DNA from: CADEFQ01 sp050249415
Lineage (GTDB): Bacteria; Pseudomonadota; Gammaproteobacteria; Steroidobacterales; Steroidobacteraceae
Assembly: GCA_050249415.1 (NCBI GenBank)
Contig: JBFWQO010000001.1
Span: forward strand, 310,001 to 374,000
Direction of reading: 5' to 3'
DNA length: 64,000 nt
Shown: in pieces, positions 43,271 through 52,019 of the stretch
Layout of the letters: every line of letters begins with the position of its first letter
Numbering within the stretch: position 1 is the stretch's first letter
Translations under genes and position numbers: made by a program
The notes under the pieces: generated by a model
Told to the model about the DNA's origin: nothing
The model's input: the letters and a program-made list of their open reading frames with translations, nothing else
The model's database searches: none

Positions 43271-45085
43271 ATGCCACCCACCGATACGTCCCATCCGGAC
43301 TACTACCATCGAGTTGTCGACTGCCAGTGGGCCTGTCCCGCGCATACCGATGTACCGGAATACATCCGGCTGATCGCGCAGGGCCGCTTCACCGATGCGT
43401 ACATGGTGAATCGTGAAGCGAATGTCTTTCCCGGGATTCTCGGACGCGTGTGCGACCGCCCCTGCGAGCCCGCCTGCCGTCGCAGCCGCGTGGAAGACAA
43501 GCCGGTGGCGATCTGCCGCCTGAAGCGCGTCGCGGCGGACCACAAGGACGCGTTCGCGGACCGGTTGCCGAAGATTCCGGCACAGAAGAACGGCAAGCAC
43601 ATCGCCTGCATCGGTGCCGGCACCGCGTCCCTCACGGTCGCCAACGACCTGCTGCCGCTCGGCTACCGCGTGACGATCTTCGAGCAGTTCGGCGAGCCGG
43701 GCGGCCTGATGCGCACGAACATCCCGTCGTTCCGCCTGCCGCAGGCGGTGCTCGACGAGGAGATCGGCGTGATCATCGGCATGGGCGCCGACCTGAAACT
43801 GAACCATCCCGTGAAGAGCATGCAGGACCTGCTCGCGCGCGGCGGGTTCGATGCCGTGTTCGTCGGCTCGGGTGCGCCGAAGGGCAAGAACCTGAAGTTG
43901 CCGGGTCGGGACGAGGGCGCGGCGAACATCCACATCGGCATCGACTGGCTCGAGTCGGTCGCGTTCGAACACGTGAAATCGATCGGCCGCGAGGTGCTGA
44001 TCATCGGCGTCGGCAACACGGCGATGGACTGCTGCCGCACGTCGTTGCGTCTCGGGGCGCAGCACGTGAAGGTGATGGCACGCAAGCCGCGGCAGTTCTT
44101 CAAGGCGTCCGACTGGGAACTCGAGGACGCGGAGGAGGAGAACGTCGGCATCGTCGTCAACCGCTCGCCGAAGCGGTTCGTGGTCGAGAACGGCAAGCTC
44201 ACCGGCATGCTGTTCGACGTCATGGAATACGACCTCGACGCCGGGGGCGGTATCACCGCCGAACGCGTCACCGGCGAGGAGTTCCTGGCGGCCGACGACG
44301 TGATCCTCGCGATCGGCCAGGAGAACGCCTTTCCGTGGATCGAGCGCGATCTCGGCATCGAGTTCGACAAGTGGAGCGTGCCGAAGGTCGACCCGAAGAC
44401 CTTCCAGTCCACGCGCCCGGGCGTGTTCTTCGGCGGCGACGCCGCGTTCGGGCCGAAGAACATCATCTGGGCCGTCGAGCACGGCCACCAGGCCGCGATC
44501 TCCATCCATCGGCATTGCCGGGGCGAGGCGGTGACCGAGCGCCTCGCGCCGGGCATCAACCTGCAGAGCCGCAAGATGGGCATGCACGAGTGGTCGTACA
44601 GCAACGACTACAACCCCGCCGAGCGGCGGCTGGTGCCGCACGTGTCGCTGAAGGAGCGCTTCAAGAAGCTCAACATCGAGGTCGAACTCGGTTACACGGC
44701 CGAGCAGACCGCCGCCGAGGTGCAGCGCTGCCTCAATTGCGACATCCAGACCGTGTTCGAGGCGAAGCTGTGCATCGAATGCGATGCCTGCATCGACATC
44801 TGCCCGACCGACTGCCTCACGATCACCGCGGACGGCGAAGAGGCCGAACTGCGCACGCGCCTGCGCGCGCCGGCGAAGAACCTGGAACAGCCGCTGTACG
44901 TGTCGGCGCCACTGAAGCAGACAGGTCGCGTGATGGTGAAGGACGAAGACCTCTGCGTGCACTGCGGCCTGTGCGCCGAGCGCTGCCCGACGGCCGCCTG
45001 GGATATGCAGAAGTCGCACGTGGCGTGGCCGCACGCCGAGGATCAGCCGCCAACATGCCAGCCGTCCCTGCCCAAGATCGCGTAA
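43271..45085 (+). CDS. NAD(P)H-linked FAD/Fe-S oxidoreductase subunit of a 2-oxoacid oxidoreductase
   Basis: 604 residues. N-terminal Fe-S segment (CQWACPAHTDVPEYI, then VCDRPCEPACRR), FAD-binding IGAGTASLTVANDLL, NAD(P)H-binding IIGVGNTAMDCCR, and a C-terminal pair of [4Fe-4S] motifs (CIECDACIDICPTDC and CVHCGLCAERCPTA). The layout resembles the small subunit of glutamate synthase with an added ferredoxin tail. Linked to the two genes that follow, it would pass electrons between NAD(P) and the 2-oxoacid oxidoreductase. A three-subunit 2-oxoglutarate:NADP oxidoreductase of this kind has been described in Azoarcus. Overlaps the next gene by 31 bases. Confidence 0.85.
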   Translation: MPPTDTSHPDYYHRVVDCQWACPAHTDVPEYIRLIAQGRFTDAYMVNREANVFPGILGRVCDRPCEPACRRSRVEDKPVAICRLKRVAADHKDAFADRLPKIPAQKNGKHIACIGAGTASLTVANDLLPLGYRVTIFEQFGEPGGLMRTNIPSFRLPQAVLDEEIGVIIGMGADLKLNHPVKSMQDLLARGGFDAVFVGSGAPKGKNLKLPGRDEGAANIHIGIDWLESVAFEHVKSIGREVLIIGVGNTAMDCCRTSLRLGAQHVKVMARKPRQFFKASDWELEDAEEENVGIVVNRSPKRFVVENGKLTGMLFDVMEYDLDAGGGITAERVTGEEFLAADDVILAIGQENAFPWIERDLGIEFDKWSVPKVDPKTFQSTRPGVFFGGDAAFGPKNIIWAVEHGHQAAISIHRHCRGEAVTERLAPGINLQSRKMGMHEWSYSNDYNPAERRLVPHVSLKERFKKLNIEVELGYTAEQTAAEVQRCLNCDIQTVFEAKLCIECDACIDICPTDCLTITADGEEAELRTRLRAPAKNLEQPLYVSAPLKQTGRVMVKDEDLCVHCGLCAERCPTAAWDMQKSHVAWPHAEDQPPTCQPSLPKIA

Positions 45086-46902
45086 ACGACTTCGCCATCA
45101 AGATAGCAACGGTGAACGGCACGGGCTCCGCCAGTGCCAACTCCCTGCTGATGAAGGCGATTTTCCGCAGCGGCATCCCGGTGATGGGGAAGAACTATTT
45201 CCCGTCGAACATCCAGGGGCTGCCCACCTGGTACGAGATCCGCGTCTCGCGCGACGGCCACGTCGCGCGCTCGGGCCGCGTCGACATCATGGTGGCGATG
45301 AACGCGGAAACCTACGGCAAGGACGTGCGCGAGGTCGCCACCGGCGGCTACCTGATCTACGATTCCACCTGGTCGCGGCCCGCGCTGTTCACGCGCGAGG
45401 ACATCACCGTGATCGGCGTGCCGCTCGCGCAGTTGTGCAACGAGAACTTCAACGGCGTGCGCACGCGCATCCTGATGAAGAACATCTGCTACGCCGGGGT
45501 GCTCGCGGCGCTGCTCGACCTCGACCTCGCGCGCGTGCGCGAACTGCTGGCGGAAACCTACGCGAAAAAACCGCAGCTGGTCGACAGCAACATGCAGGCG
45601 ATCCAGCTCGGCTACGACTACGCGAAGGCGAATATCGCCTGCCCACTGCCTTTGCACTGCAAGCCGATGGACAAGACCGGCGGGCACATCCTGATCGACG
45701 GCAACACGGCGACTGGCCTCGGCGCGATGTTCGCCGGCGCCACGGTCGGCGCGTGGTATCCGATCACGCCGTCGACATCGGTGATGGATGCCTTCAAGAG
45801 CTTCTGCGAGAAGTGGCGTGTCGATCCGGCGACCGGCCGCAAGAGCTTCGCGTTCATCCAGGCCGAGGACGAACTCGCCGCGATCGGCATGGTGCTCGGC
45901 GCATCGTGGAATGGTGCGCGGGCGTTCACCGCGACCTCGGGCCCGGGCATTTCGCTGATGAACGAATTCCTCGGCCTCGGGTACTACGCCGAGGTCCCGG
46001 CCGTCATATTCGACGTGCAGCGCGTCGGCCCCTCGACCGGCATGCCGACCCGCACGCAGCAGTGCGATGTGCTCCTCTGCGCCTACGCGTCGCACGGCGA
46101 CACGAAGCACGTGTGCCTCTATCCGGCCAATCCGGAGGAGTGTTTCCATTTCGCGGTGGCGGCCTTCGACCTCGCCGAGCGGCTGCAGACACCCGTGATG
46201 GTGCTGTCGGACCTCGACATCGGCATGAACGACTGGATGTGCCGCGAACTCACGTGGGACGACGGCTGGAAGGCCGACCGGGGCAAGGTGCTGCCGCTCG
46301 CGGAGATCGTCAAGCTCGAGAAGTTCCACCGCTTCCTCGACAAGGACGAGGACGGCATCACCTACCGTACGCTGCCCGGCGTGCACCCGAAGGCGGCGTA
46401 TTTCACGCGCGGCTCGGGGCACAACCAGTACGGCGCGTACACGGAAGATGCCGCGGAGTACCAGGTCGTCGTCGATCGCCTGGTGCGCAAGTTCCATACC
46501 GCGCGCAGCTTCGTGCCGCGCCCCGTGATCGAAATGGCGGCGGGCCGCACCGATGTCGGCATCGTCGCGGCGGGCAGCAGCGACGGCGCGGTACGGGAGG
46601 CGCTCGCCGTGCTCACCGGCATGGGCGTGAGCGCGAATTACCTGCGCGTACGCGCTTTCCCTTTCAACGACGAAGTCGAACGCTTCCTCGACAGCCACCG
46701 GCTCCTGTTCGTCGTCGAGCAGAACCGCGATGCGCAGCTGCGCTCGCTGCTGACGCTCGAAACGCCGGTCGACAAGTCGAAACTGCGTTCGCTGCTGCAC
46801 TACAGCGGCCTGCCGATCTCCTCGAGCTTCATCATCGAGGGCGTGCTGGCCGAAGTCGCGCCGAAGCCGCTGCGATCGGTCGGCCCGGCCCACGGCGCCT
46901 GA
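45055..46902 (+). CDS. korA: 2-oxoacid:acceptor oxidoreductase, fused gamma-alpha subunit
   Basis: 615 residues. The N-terminal ~190 residues are the gamma (acceptor-binding) domain (VNGTGSASANSLLMKAIF, PSNIQGLPTWYEIRVS), then the alpha domain with GNTATGLGAMFAGATVGAWYPITPSTSVMDAF and the C-terminal transketolase-like part. It oxidatively decarboxylates a 2-oxoacid to acyl-CoA with TPP and low-potential electrons. 2-Oxoglutarate is the likely substrate by family resemblance, not proven here. ATG 45055 lies inside the preceding gene. Confidence 0.87.
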   Translation: MPAVPAQDRVNDFAIKIATVNGTGSASANSLLMKAIFRSGIPVMGKNYFPSNIQGLPTWYEIRVSRDGHVARSGRVDIMVAMNAETYGKDVREVATGGYLIYDSTWSRPALFTREDITVIGVPLAQLCNENFNGVRTRILMKNICYAGVLAALLDLDLARVRELLAETYAKKPQLVDSNMQAIQLGYDYAKANIACPLPLHCKPMDKTGGHILIDGNTATGLGAMFAGATVGAWYPITPSTSVMDAFKSFCEKWRVDPATGRKSFAFIQAEDELAAIGMVLGASWNGARAFTATSGPGISLMNEFLGLGYYAEVPAVIFDVQRVGPSTGMPTRTQQCDVLLCAYASHGDTKHVCLYPANPEECFHFAVAAFDLAERLQTPVMVLSDLDIGMNDWMCRELTWDDGWKADRGKVLPLAEIVKLEKFHRFLDKDEDGITYRTLPGVHPKAAYFTRGSGHNQYGAYTEDAAEYQVVVDRLVRKFHTARSFVPRPVIEMAAGRTDVGIVAAGSSDGAVREALAVLTGMGVSANYLRVRAFPFNDEVERFLDSHRLLFVVEQNRDAQLRSLLTLETPVDKSKLRSLLHYSGLPISSSFIIEGVLAEVAPKPLRSVGPAHGA

Positions 46903-46920
46903 GCGCGACGGAGCCACACC

Positions 46921-47976
46921 ATGACGTATATCCCGAAGCCGAAAGTCAGGAACCCCTCGCTGCCGCGCAATGGCCTCGGCCTCACACGCCGCGACTATGA
47001 AGGGGCGCTGTCGACCCTGTGCGCCGGCTGCGGCCACGATTCGATCACCGCCGCGCTGACCGAGGCGATCTGGGGCGAGTCGCTCGAACCGCAGAACCTC
47101 GTCAAGCTCTCGGGCATCGGCTGCTCGTCGAAGACGACCGCCTATTTCGCGAGCGGCGGACACGGCTTCAACTCGGTGCACGGCCGGATGCCGTCGATCG
47201 CGACGGGCGCCAACGCCGCCAACCGCAACCTGCATTACGTCGGCGTATCGGGCGACGGCGACACGCTGTCGATCGGCCTCGGGCAGTTCTGCCATGCGAT
47301 CCGCCGCAACCTGAACATGCTGTACGTGATCGAGAACAACGGCGTGTACGGCCTCACGAAGGGGCAGTTCTCGGCATCGGCGGACATCGGTTCGAAGGCG
47401 AAGAAGGGCGAAGTGAACCGCCAGCCGCCGATCGACCCGGTGCTGCTCGCGATGAATCTCGGCGCGTCGTTCGTCGCCCGCAGCTTCTCGGGCGACAAGG
47501 AGCAGCTCGTGCCGCTGCTGCAGGCGGGCCTGCGTCACCGGGGTTTCGCGCTGATCGACGTGATCTCGCCCTGCGTCACGTTCAACGACCACGAGGGCTC
47601 GACCAAGAGCTATGCCTACACGCGCGAACACTACGAGCCGGTGGTCAACGCGGATTTCGTGCCGTTCCAGCGCGAGATCGTCGCCGACTACGCCGCGGGC
47701 GCGACACTGCCCGTCGTGCTGCACGACGGCAGCCGCATCGTGCTGCACAAGGTCGCGCCGGACTACGACCCGACCGATCGCGTCGCCGCGAGCGCCTACA
47801 TCCAGGCGCGCCTGAAGGAGGGCGAGTTCGTCACCGGGCTCCTCTATGTCGATGCGACGCAGAAGGAGTTCCACGAGCTGAACGACACGCCCGACGTGCC
47901 GCTCAACAGCCTCACGCCGGAAATGCTGTCGCCGGGCGCCAGGGGGCTCGAACGGATCCTGGCGCGCTACCGGTGA
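46921..47976 (+). CDS. korB: 2-oxoacid:acceptor oxidoreductase, beta subunit (TPP-binding)
   Basis: 351 residues. The TPP/Fe-S region is CAGCGHDSITAAL near the start; GDGDTLSIGLGQFCHAIRRN holds the TPP Mg site (GDG...N), and ENNGVYGLTKGQFS follows. It completes the active site with KorA. Separated from korA by 18 bases with GGAG before the ATG. Confidence 0.9.
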   Translation: MTYIPKPKVRNPSLPRNGLGLTRRDYEGALSTLCAGCGHDSITAALTEAIWGESLEPQNLVKLSGIGCSSKTTAYFASGGHGFNSVHGRMPSIATGANAANRNLHYVGVSGDGDTLSIGLGQFCHAIRRNLNMLYVIENNGVYGLTKGQFSASADIGSKAKKGEVNRQPPIDPVLLAMNLGASFVARSFSGDKEQLVPLLQAGLRHRGFALIDVISPCVTFNDHEGSTKSYAYTREHYEPVVNADFVPFQREIVADYAAGATLPVVLHDGSRIVLHKVAPDYDPTDRVAASAYIQARLKEGEFVTGLLYVDATQKEFHELNDTPDVPLNSLTPEMLSPGARGLERILARYR

Positions 47977-47992
47977 ACGGCGCGCGGCGGGC

Positions 47993-48001
47993 TGCTAGAC
48001 T
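47993..48001 (+). promoter_or_regulatory. Extended -10 (TGCTAGACT) of the bTHX gene
   Basis: TG-N-TAGACT would put transcription start near 48008, 25 bases before the ATG, with GGAG at 48022-48025 as ribosome site. Confidence 0.4.
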
Positions 48002-48032
48002 CGCGGCCCTTTCAGCACCACCGGAGTGACTC

Positions 48033-48152
48033 ATGGGCAAGGGTGATGGCCGCAGCCGCCGCGGCAAGATCTACAAGGGTTCGTTCGGCAAGACTCGCCC
48101 GAAGAAGCCGGCCGCGAAGAAGAAGGGCGCCGGCAAGCCCGCCAGGAAGTAG
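48033..48152 (+). CDS. 30S ribosomal protein bTHX
   Basis: 39 residues, strongly basic: MGKGDGRSRRGKIYKGSFGK, then a Lys/Pro/Ala tail ending PARK. The GKGD.R.RRGKI.KG.FGK.RP pattern is that of the small ribosomal protein THX, which fills a cavity near the top of the 30S head. It is too short to be found by length-based gene calling. It lies 56 bases after korB with its own extended -10, convergent with the KAS III gene. Confidence 0.9.
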   Translation: MGKGDGRSRRGKIYKGSFGKTRPKKPAAKKKGAGKPARK

Positions 48153-48166
48153 CGCCGCGGCGCAGG

Positions 48167-49264
48167 CTACGCGCGCGCGGGGGTCGCAGCGGGTGTGACC
48201 TTGCGTGCGGCGACCTCGCGGATCAACTCGACCGCCGTGCGCTCGCACGGCGGCAGTTCGATATCCGTGGTGTCGAGCGGCGTCACCCGGTCGCCCCAGC
48301 GCACGAGATGGGCGCAGAAGGTGAGGCCGCCGCCGAAGGCCGGCAGCAGCAGCCAGCCGTGCTTCGGAACCCGCCCTTCCTCGAGCGCCTCGCACAGCCC
48401 GACCGGCACGGTCGCGGACGACATGTTGCCGTAGCGCTGCACGTTCGTGAATACGCGCTCCATCGGGATGCCCGCGCGCTTCGCGACCGCTTCGATGATC
48501 CGCAGGTTCGCCTGGTGAGGCACGGCCAGCTGGATGTCGTCGGCCGTGAGTTCACGCCTGGCGAGAGCGGCCTCGCACGCCTCGCTCATGCCGAGCACCG
48601 CGCGCTTGAAGATTTCCTGCCCTTCGAACTGCCAGGAGGTGACGCCATACAGGCGCCCCTGGTTCGCGTACGTGCCGCCCATGCCGTGGATGCGCAGGAT
48701 CTCGCGCGCATCGCCGAAGCAGCCGAGCTTCTCGGCGAGGAGCCCCTGCTCCGCATCGCTCGCCTGCAGCACGACGGCGGCGGCACCGTCGCCGAACAGC
48801 ACCGCGACATTGCGATCGGTCCAGTCCATGTACGGCGTGATGATCTCGGCGCCGACCACCAGGGCATTGCGTACGACGCCGCCGCGAATCAACGCGGTTG
48901 CGGTCGAGAGGCCGTACAGGAAGCTCGTGCAGGCGGTGTTGACATCCATCGCCGCGCAACCCGTGGCGCCGATGCGCTGCTGCAGGCCAGACGCCATGTT
49001 CGGCACCTGGTCCTCGAAGCTGCAGGTGCCGAACACGATGAGCTCGATGTCCTTGCCCGACACGCCGGCGCAGGCGAGGGCTCGTTCCGCGGCGACATGC
49101 GCCATGTCCGCCATCGGCACGTGGGACACACGGCGCTCGCGGATGCCCGTGCGGCTCGTGATCCACTCGTCGCTCGTCTCGAGCATGCCGGCGAGATCGT
49201 GATTGGTGAGCACGGCGGGGGGCAGGCACTTGCCCCAGCCGGTGATTGCGGCGTACGTCGTCAT
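48167..49264 (-). CDS. 3-oxoacyl-ACP synthase III (FabH-like)
   Basis: 365 residues of the thiolase fold. The KAS III triad is seen: Cys112 in NTACTSF, His in VPHQANLRI and Asn in RYGNMSSATVP. It may start fatty-acid synthesis or act as a special condensing enzyme; fab partners are not adjacent, and it is about 45 residues longer than E. coli FabH because of a C-terminal tail. A TATGCT box lies 8 bases before the ATG with no Shine-Dalgarno. Confidence 0.9.
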   Translation of the reverse strand: MTTYAAITGWGKCLPPAVLTNHDLAGMLETSDEWITSRTGIRERRVSHVPMADMAHVAAERALACAGVSGKDIELIVFGTCSFEDQVPNMASGLQQRIGATGCAAMDVNTACTSFLYGLSTATALIRGGVVRNALVVGAEIITPYMDWTDRNVAVLFGDGAAAVVLQASDAEQGLLAEKLGCFGDAREILRIHGMGGTYANQGRLYGVTSWQFEGQEIFKRAVLGMSEACEAALARRELTADDIQLAVPHQANLRIIEAVAKRAGIPMERVFTNVQRYGNMSSATVPVGLCEALEEGRVPKHGWLLLPAFGGGLTFCAHLVRWGDRVTPLDTTDIELPPCERTAVELIREVAARKVTPAATPARA

Positions 49265-49272
49265 GTCGCGGC

Positions 49273-49278
49273 AGCATA
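49273..49278 (-). promoter_or_regulatory. -10-like TATGCT of the KAS III gene
   Basis: TATGCT reads on the minus strand and ends 8 bases before the ATG at 49264, consistent with a very short or absent leader. Confidence 0.3.
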
Positions 49279-49418
49279 CGACGCCGCTGCGCGGCCCGCA
49301 CCTGTCAGCCGCCTCCTACGCCCGGATGGCCGCTCGCGGTCTGGTACGCGGTCTCGTCGCGCGTATCCTCACCCTTGCATCGCCGGCCTCTTCCCCCCGT
49401 AGAGTGCCGGCCATCCGG

Positions 49419-49452
49419 GACGCCTCCACGACCGTGGAGGCGTCTCCTTTTT
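49419..49452 (+). terminator. Hairpin with T-run ahead of the histidine kinase gene
   Basis: GACGCCTCCAC (49419-49429) pairs with GTGGAGGCGTC (49434-49444), 11 perfect base pairs, followed by TCC and five T. It looks like a terminator on the plus strand, yet no plus-strand gene ends there. It might shield the kinase gene from upstream transcription. Confidence 0.6.
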
Positions 49453-49477
49453 GCGCCCCCCGCGCGGCCCGGGCGCC

Positions 49478-49486
49478 TGCTAGCAT
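49478..49486 (+). promoter_or_regulatory. Extended -10 (TGCTAGCAT) of the histidine kinase gene
   Basis: TG-N-TAGCAT ends 7 bases before ATG 49494 and lies just after the hairpin; no Shine-Dalgarno is seen. Confidence 0.4.
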
Positions 49487-49493
49487 CCCGCCG

Positions 49494-50912
49494 ATGGTAG
49501 AGGACCATGGACTGCCCTGGCGGCAGTATCGCGGCGTCCATCTCGACTTCTGGGACGGTCTGCGCCTGATGCCGGGTTCGATCTGGTTGCCGATCGTGGC
49601 GATTTCGCTGCTCGGCATCGGCGTCTATGTCGTGAACGAATGGTCGGTGAGCCGCATCCGCATCGCCGCCGAGAGCGTCAACCGCACGCTCGGCATGCAG
49701 AACGAAGTGATCGCGATGCGCTCGCAGCTCGTCGATCTCGAGAGCGCGCAGCGCGGCTATCTCCTCACGACCAACAGCCGCTACCTCGCGCCCTACCGGA
49801 GCGTCCTGCCCGACCTGCAGGTCATCAGCGCGCGGATACGCACGCTCGCCGCGAACGACGCGGAAGTCCTCGAGCACGTGACGAAACTCGAGGAGCTGCG
49901 CAGTCTCAAGATCGCGGAGGTCACGGCGTCGATCTCGCTGACGCAGCGGGGCGATCGCGCCAATGCCATGGCGATCCTGCGGACCGGCGAAGGGCGCAAG
50001 GTGATGGACCAGTTCCGCGCCGGCGCGGAGGCGTTGATCCAGGTCCTCGACCAGCGCCTCGCGTCGTTGCGCGAGGAGCAGGCGAAGAGTCTCGTGCTGT
50101 CGCGCTACGCCTTCGCCGCGCTCGCGCTGCTCACGCTCGCGCTGATCGTGCTCGTCGTGCGACTGTTCGTGTCCGACACGCTGCGCCGCGAGGAGCAGCG
50201 CTTCGAGGAGGAGCACGAGCGGCGGCGGCTCGAGGTGATCATCGAGGACCGCACGCGGGAGCTTTCCCGCCTCTCGACCCACCTGCAGAGCGCGTCGGAG
50301 CAGGAGAAGGCCGATCTCGCGCGCGACCTGCACGACGAACTCGGCGGGCTGCTGACCGCCGCGAACATGGATCTCGCCTGGCTGCAGGGGCGCTCGGTGA
50401 CGATGGAACAGGAGGTGCGCGACAAGCTCGGCGAACTCGTGCGCACGGTCACCGAGGCGATGAACGTCAAGCGCCGCGTCGTCGAGAACCTGCGGCCGGC
50501 CCTGCTCGACCACTTCGGCCTGCCGACCGCGCTCGAGGCGTACTTCGACGAGACCTGCAAGCGCGCGGGCCTCGAGTGCCGCACGACGATCCCGGACGAG
50601 GCGGGCCCCATTCCGCAATCACTCGCGATCGCGTTGTTCCGGGTCGGGCAGGAATCGCTGACCAACATCATCCGCCATGCGCGCGCGCGGCACGTCGAGA
50701 TGAGTTTCGAGGTCGGTACGGCCGGGTATCACCTGGCCGTGAGCGATGACGGTGTCGGCATGGAGGCCGGGAAGGTGCGCAGCTCGCACGGCCTCGCCGG
50801 GATGCGCCATCGTGTCGTGAGCCTGAACGGCACGTTCGAGATCCAGAGTACGCCCGGTACGGGCACGCGCCTCGACGTCCTCGTGCCGTTCGCGGACGGC
50901 GCCGCGGCGTAG
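49494..50912 (+). CDS. CHASE3-domain sensor histidine kinase (NarX/UhpB-type)
   Basis: 472 residues. A first membrane helix (~30-50), a periplasmic helical CHASE3-like domain (residues ~55-200, VDLESAQRGYLLTTNSRYL), a second helix (~205-225), a coiled coil, the HisKA_3 dimerisation domain with the phospho-acceptor His in ARDLHDELGGLL, and an ATPase domain (ESLTNIIRHARARHVEM; DDGVGM; GLAGMRHRV). It should autophosphorylate and drive a LuxR-type response regulator; two regulator genes follow convergently on the other strand. Confidence 0.93.
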   Translation: MVEDHGLPWRQYRGVHLDFWDGLRLMPGSIWLPIVAISLLGIGVYVVNEWSVSRIRIAAESVNRTLGMQNEVIAMRSQLVDLESAQRGYLLTTNSRYLAPYRSVLPDLQVISARIRTLAANDAEVLEHVTKLEELRSLKIAEVTASISLTQRGDRANAMAILRTGEGRKVMDQFRAGAEALIQVLDQRLASLREEQAKSLVLSRYAFAALALLTLALIVLVVRLFVSDTLRREEQRFEEEHERRRLEVIIEDRTRELSRLSTHLQSASEQEKADLARDLHDELGGLLTAANMDLAWLQGRSVTMEQEVRDKLGELVRTVTEAMNVKRRVVENLRPALLDHFGLPTALEAYFDETCKRAGLECRTTIPDEAGPIPQSLAIALFRVGQESLTNIIRHARARHVEMSFEVGTAGYHLAVSDDGVGMEAGKVRSSHGLAGMRHRVVSLNGTFEIQSTPGTGTRLDVLVPFADGAAA

Positions 50913-50916
50913 CCGG

Positions 50917-51378
50917 TCAGGGACCGCCGCCGCCCTCGCGCCGGCGGCGCTCGAGCAGCGGGCGCACTTCGGCGAATTGCTGCATCTTGTCGAGGAAATG
51001 GTCGGCGCCGGCGCTCAGGCAACGCTGCTCGACCGTCGGCAGCGAGTAGTTCGTCAGCACGATGATCAGCGGCTGGCCGCGGCTCTCGTACGCCTTGCGC
51101 GCGTGGCGGATCGCCGTGATGCCGCTGCCCTGGCGCAGCTCGACATCGACGACCAGCGCGTCGTAATCGTGCGCGTCGATCAGGTCGAGCGCTTCCTGCT
51201 CGGTTTCGGCGGTGCCGGTCACCCGCAGGACGCCGGGCACGGTCAGCATGCCGACCAGCCGGTCGCGCAGCAGGCGCGAATCCTCGATCAGGAGGATGCG
51301 CAGACCCTCGTCCCGCGCCACGCGCGCATCGCCCGGTGATCGGCCGTTACGGCCCGGTGCGCGGCTTTCGGTCGGCAT
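50917..51378 (-). CDS. Stand-alone receiver-domain response regulator
   Basis: 153 residues. A single receiver domain (residues ~30-140) with the phospho-acceptor Asp in LVVDVELRQGSG, the acidic pair in LIEDSRLL and the Lys in FLDKMQQF. There is no output domain. It overlaps nothing but follows the NarL-type gene by 2 bases. It may be a phosphate sink or a protein-interaction regulator for the kinase. Convergent with the kinase (4 bases apart). Confidence 0.87.
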   Translation of the reverse strand: MPTESRAPGRNGRSPGDARVARDEGLRILLIEDSRLLRDRLVGMLTVPGVLRVTGTAETEQEALDLIDAHDYDALVVDVELRQGSGITAIRHARKAYESRGQPLIIVLTNYSLPTVEQRCLSAGADHFLDKMQQFAEVRPLLERRRREGGGGP

Positions 51379-51380
51379 GA

Positions 51381-52019
51381 TCACTGCAGCAGGCTGTTCT
51401 TGATCGCGTAGTAGGTGATGTCGGCGTTGGTCTTCATCCCCATCTTCTCGAGGATGCGCGAACGGTAGGTGCTCACGGTCTTGACGCTGAGGAAGAGCTT
51501 GCCGGCGATCTCGGTCACGGTCTTGCCCTCGGCGAGCTTCACGAAGATCTGGAATTCGCGCTCGGACAGCACGCCGTGGCGTGGCTGGTCACCCGTGCCG
51601 TCCATGCCGGCGAGCAGCAGTTCGGTCAGCTCGGGCCCGACGTAGCGCCCGCCGCGTGCGACGATGCGCACCGCCCGCAACAGTTCCGTGTCGTCGACGC
51701 CCTTGCTGATGAAGCCGTTCGCGCCGGCGCGCAGCACATTGATGCCGAACTGCTTCTCCGGATAACCGCTCAGCACGAGCACCGCGACATTGTCGTGGTG
51801 CGAGCGCACGTGTTTCAGCACGTCGAGCCCCGACATGTCGGGGAGCGACAGGTCGAGCAGCACCACGTGGCAGGGCTCGTCCTTCAGCGCCGCGATCACT
51901 TCCTTGCCCGTGCGGCATTCGGCGACGACCTTGAAGTCGGGCTGCGAGGCGAGGATCTGCTTCAGTCCCGCGCGGACGACCTGGTGATCATCACCGATGA
52001 TGATGCTGACTTGCGGCAT
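51381..52019 (-). CDS. NarL/FixJ-family response regulator
   Basis: 212 residues. Receiver domain with Asp in VLLDLSLPDMSG, acidic pair GDDHQVV and Lys in FISKGVDD, then a LuxR-type HTH (LAEGKTVTEIAGKLFLSVKTVSTYRSRIL). The most similar layout is the BvgA/UhpA group, which pairs with HisKA_3 kinases like the neighbour. It is probably the main output of this signalling set. The promoter region holds a GGAACCTTCC dyad next to a TACAAT box at 52207-52222. Confidence 0.93.
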   Translation of the reverse strand: MPQVSIIIGDDHQVVRAGLKQILASQPDFKVVAECRTGKEVIAALKDEPCHVVLLDLSLPDMSGLDVLKHVRSHHDNVAVLVLSGYPEKQFGINVLRAGANGFISKGVDDTELLRAVRIVARGGRYVGPELTELLLAGMDGTGDQPRHGVLSEREFQIFVKLAEGKTVTEIAGKLFLSVKTVSTYRSRILEKMGMKTNADITYYAIKNSLLQ

